From: Piscicola geometra | Taxonomy: Eukaryota > Annelida > Clitellata > Hirudinida > Piscicolidae | Direction of reading: 5' to 3' | Length of the DNA stretch: 64,000 bases | Assembly (NCBI GenBank): GCA_943735955.1 | Contig: OX030959.1 | Location: 185,001-249,000, forward strand | Shown here: positions 63,940 to 64,000 of the stretch, in pieces | Numbering within the stretch: position 1 is the stretch's first letter | How the letters are laid out: each line of letters opens with the position of its first letter | Made by a program: the position numbers and the translations under genes | Notes under the pieces: generated by a model | Seen by the model: only the letters and a program-made list of their open reading frames with translations | What the model was told of the DNA's origin: nothing | Databases searched by the model: none

Positions 63940-64000
63940 GTGAGTTTTTTGCGTCTTTTAGGGTTTAGCGAAACAGGTAAATTCCGCATTCTTTCACGCT

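Overview
The window is animal nuclear DNA. It is AT-rich, its genes are split by short GT-AG introns (mostly about 60-160 bp), microsatellites are abundant, and transposon fragments lie between and within genes. The gene content (a hunchback gene with N-terminal, middle and C-terminal zinc-finger clusters, a slowpoke channel with an invertebrate-type sequence, Asn-rich proteins) suggests a lophotrochozoan, most likely an annelid and perhaps a leech. The organism is an inference; the gene families are read directly from reconstructed exons.

Layout. 1-322 (+): last exon of an SH3-domain protein. 1501-2987 (+): complete nine-exon COMMD4. 3815-5280 (+): TATA-driven gene for a small secreted precursor ending in an amidation-type peptide, a candidate neuropeptide. 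5.1-21.1 kb: gene desert with a 5'-truncated LINE (minus strand) and long satellites of (CATC)n, a 12-bp unit and (GT)n. 21.13-27.94 kb (+): a CRE/TATA promoter, probably for hunchback, then the hunchback coding exons and a 3' UTR with a Nanos-response-element-like motif.

30.98-38.20 kb (-): a 16-exon coiled-coil protein of about 1791 aa, related to SOGA/MTCL microtubule-crosslinking factors. 40.44-43.0 kb (-): the C-terminal part of a GMAP-210/TRIP11 golgin. 43.63-45.18 kb: a 1550-bp hAT transposon with matching terminal repeats and a perfect 8-bp target duplication. 45.79-47.73 kb (+): a TRAF protein (RING, coiled coil, MATH). 48.61-54.09 kb (-): hyccin/FAM126, a subunit of the PI4-kinase III alpha complex, with a stop-free minisatellite intron.

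56.30-61.65 kb (-): probably the most unusual locus. One N-terminal exon ends in a phase-0 splice donor and is followed by three units, each starting at a phase-0 acceptor, carrying one C2H2 + C2HC finger pair, and ending in its own stop. This is the layout of lola-type genes that swap zinc-finger tails by alternative splicing. 63.04 kb to the end (+): first two coding exons of the BK channel slowpoke (Slo1/KCNMA1).

These genes do not form a pathway. Two are developmental or transcriptional regulators (hunchback and the multi-tail zinc-finger gene), three act on membranes or the Golgi and cytoskeleton (hyccin, GMAP-210, the SOGA/MTCL-like protein), two act in signalling (TRAF, SH3 protein), one is a channel and one a candidate neuropeptide.
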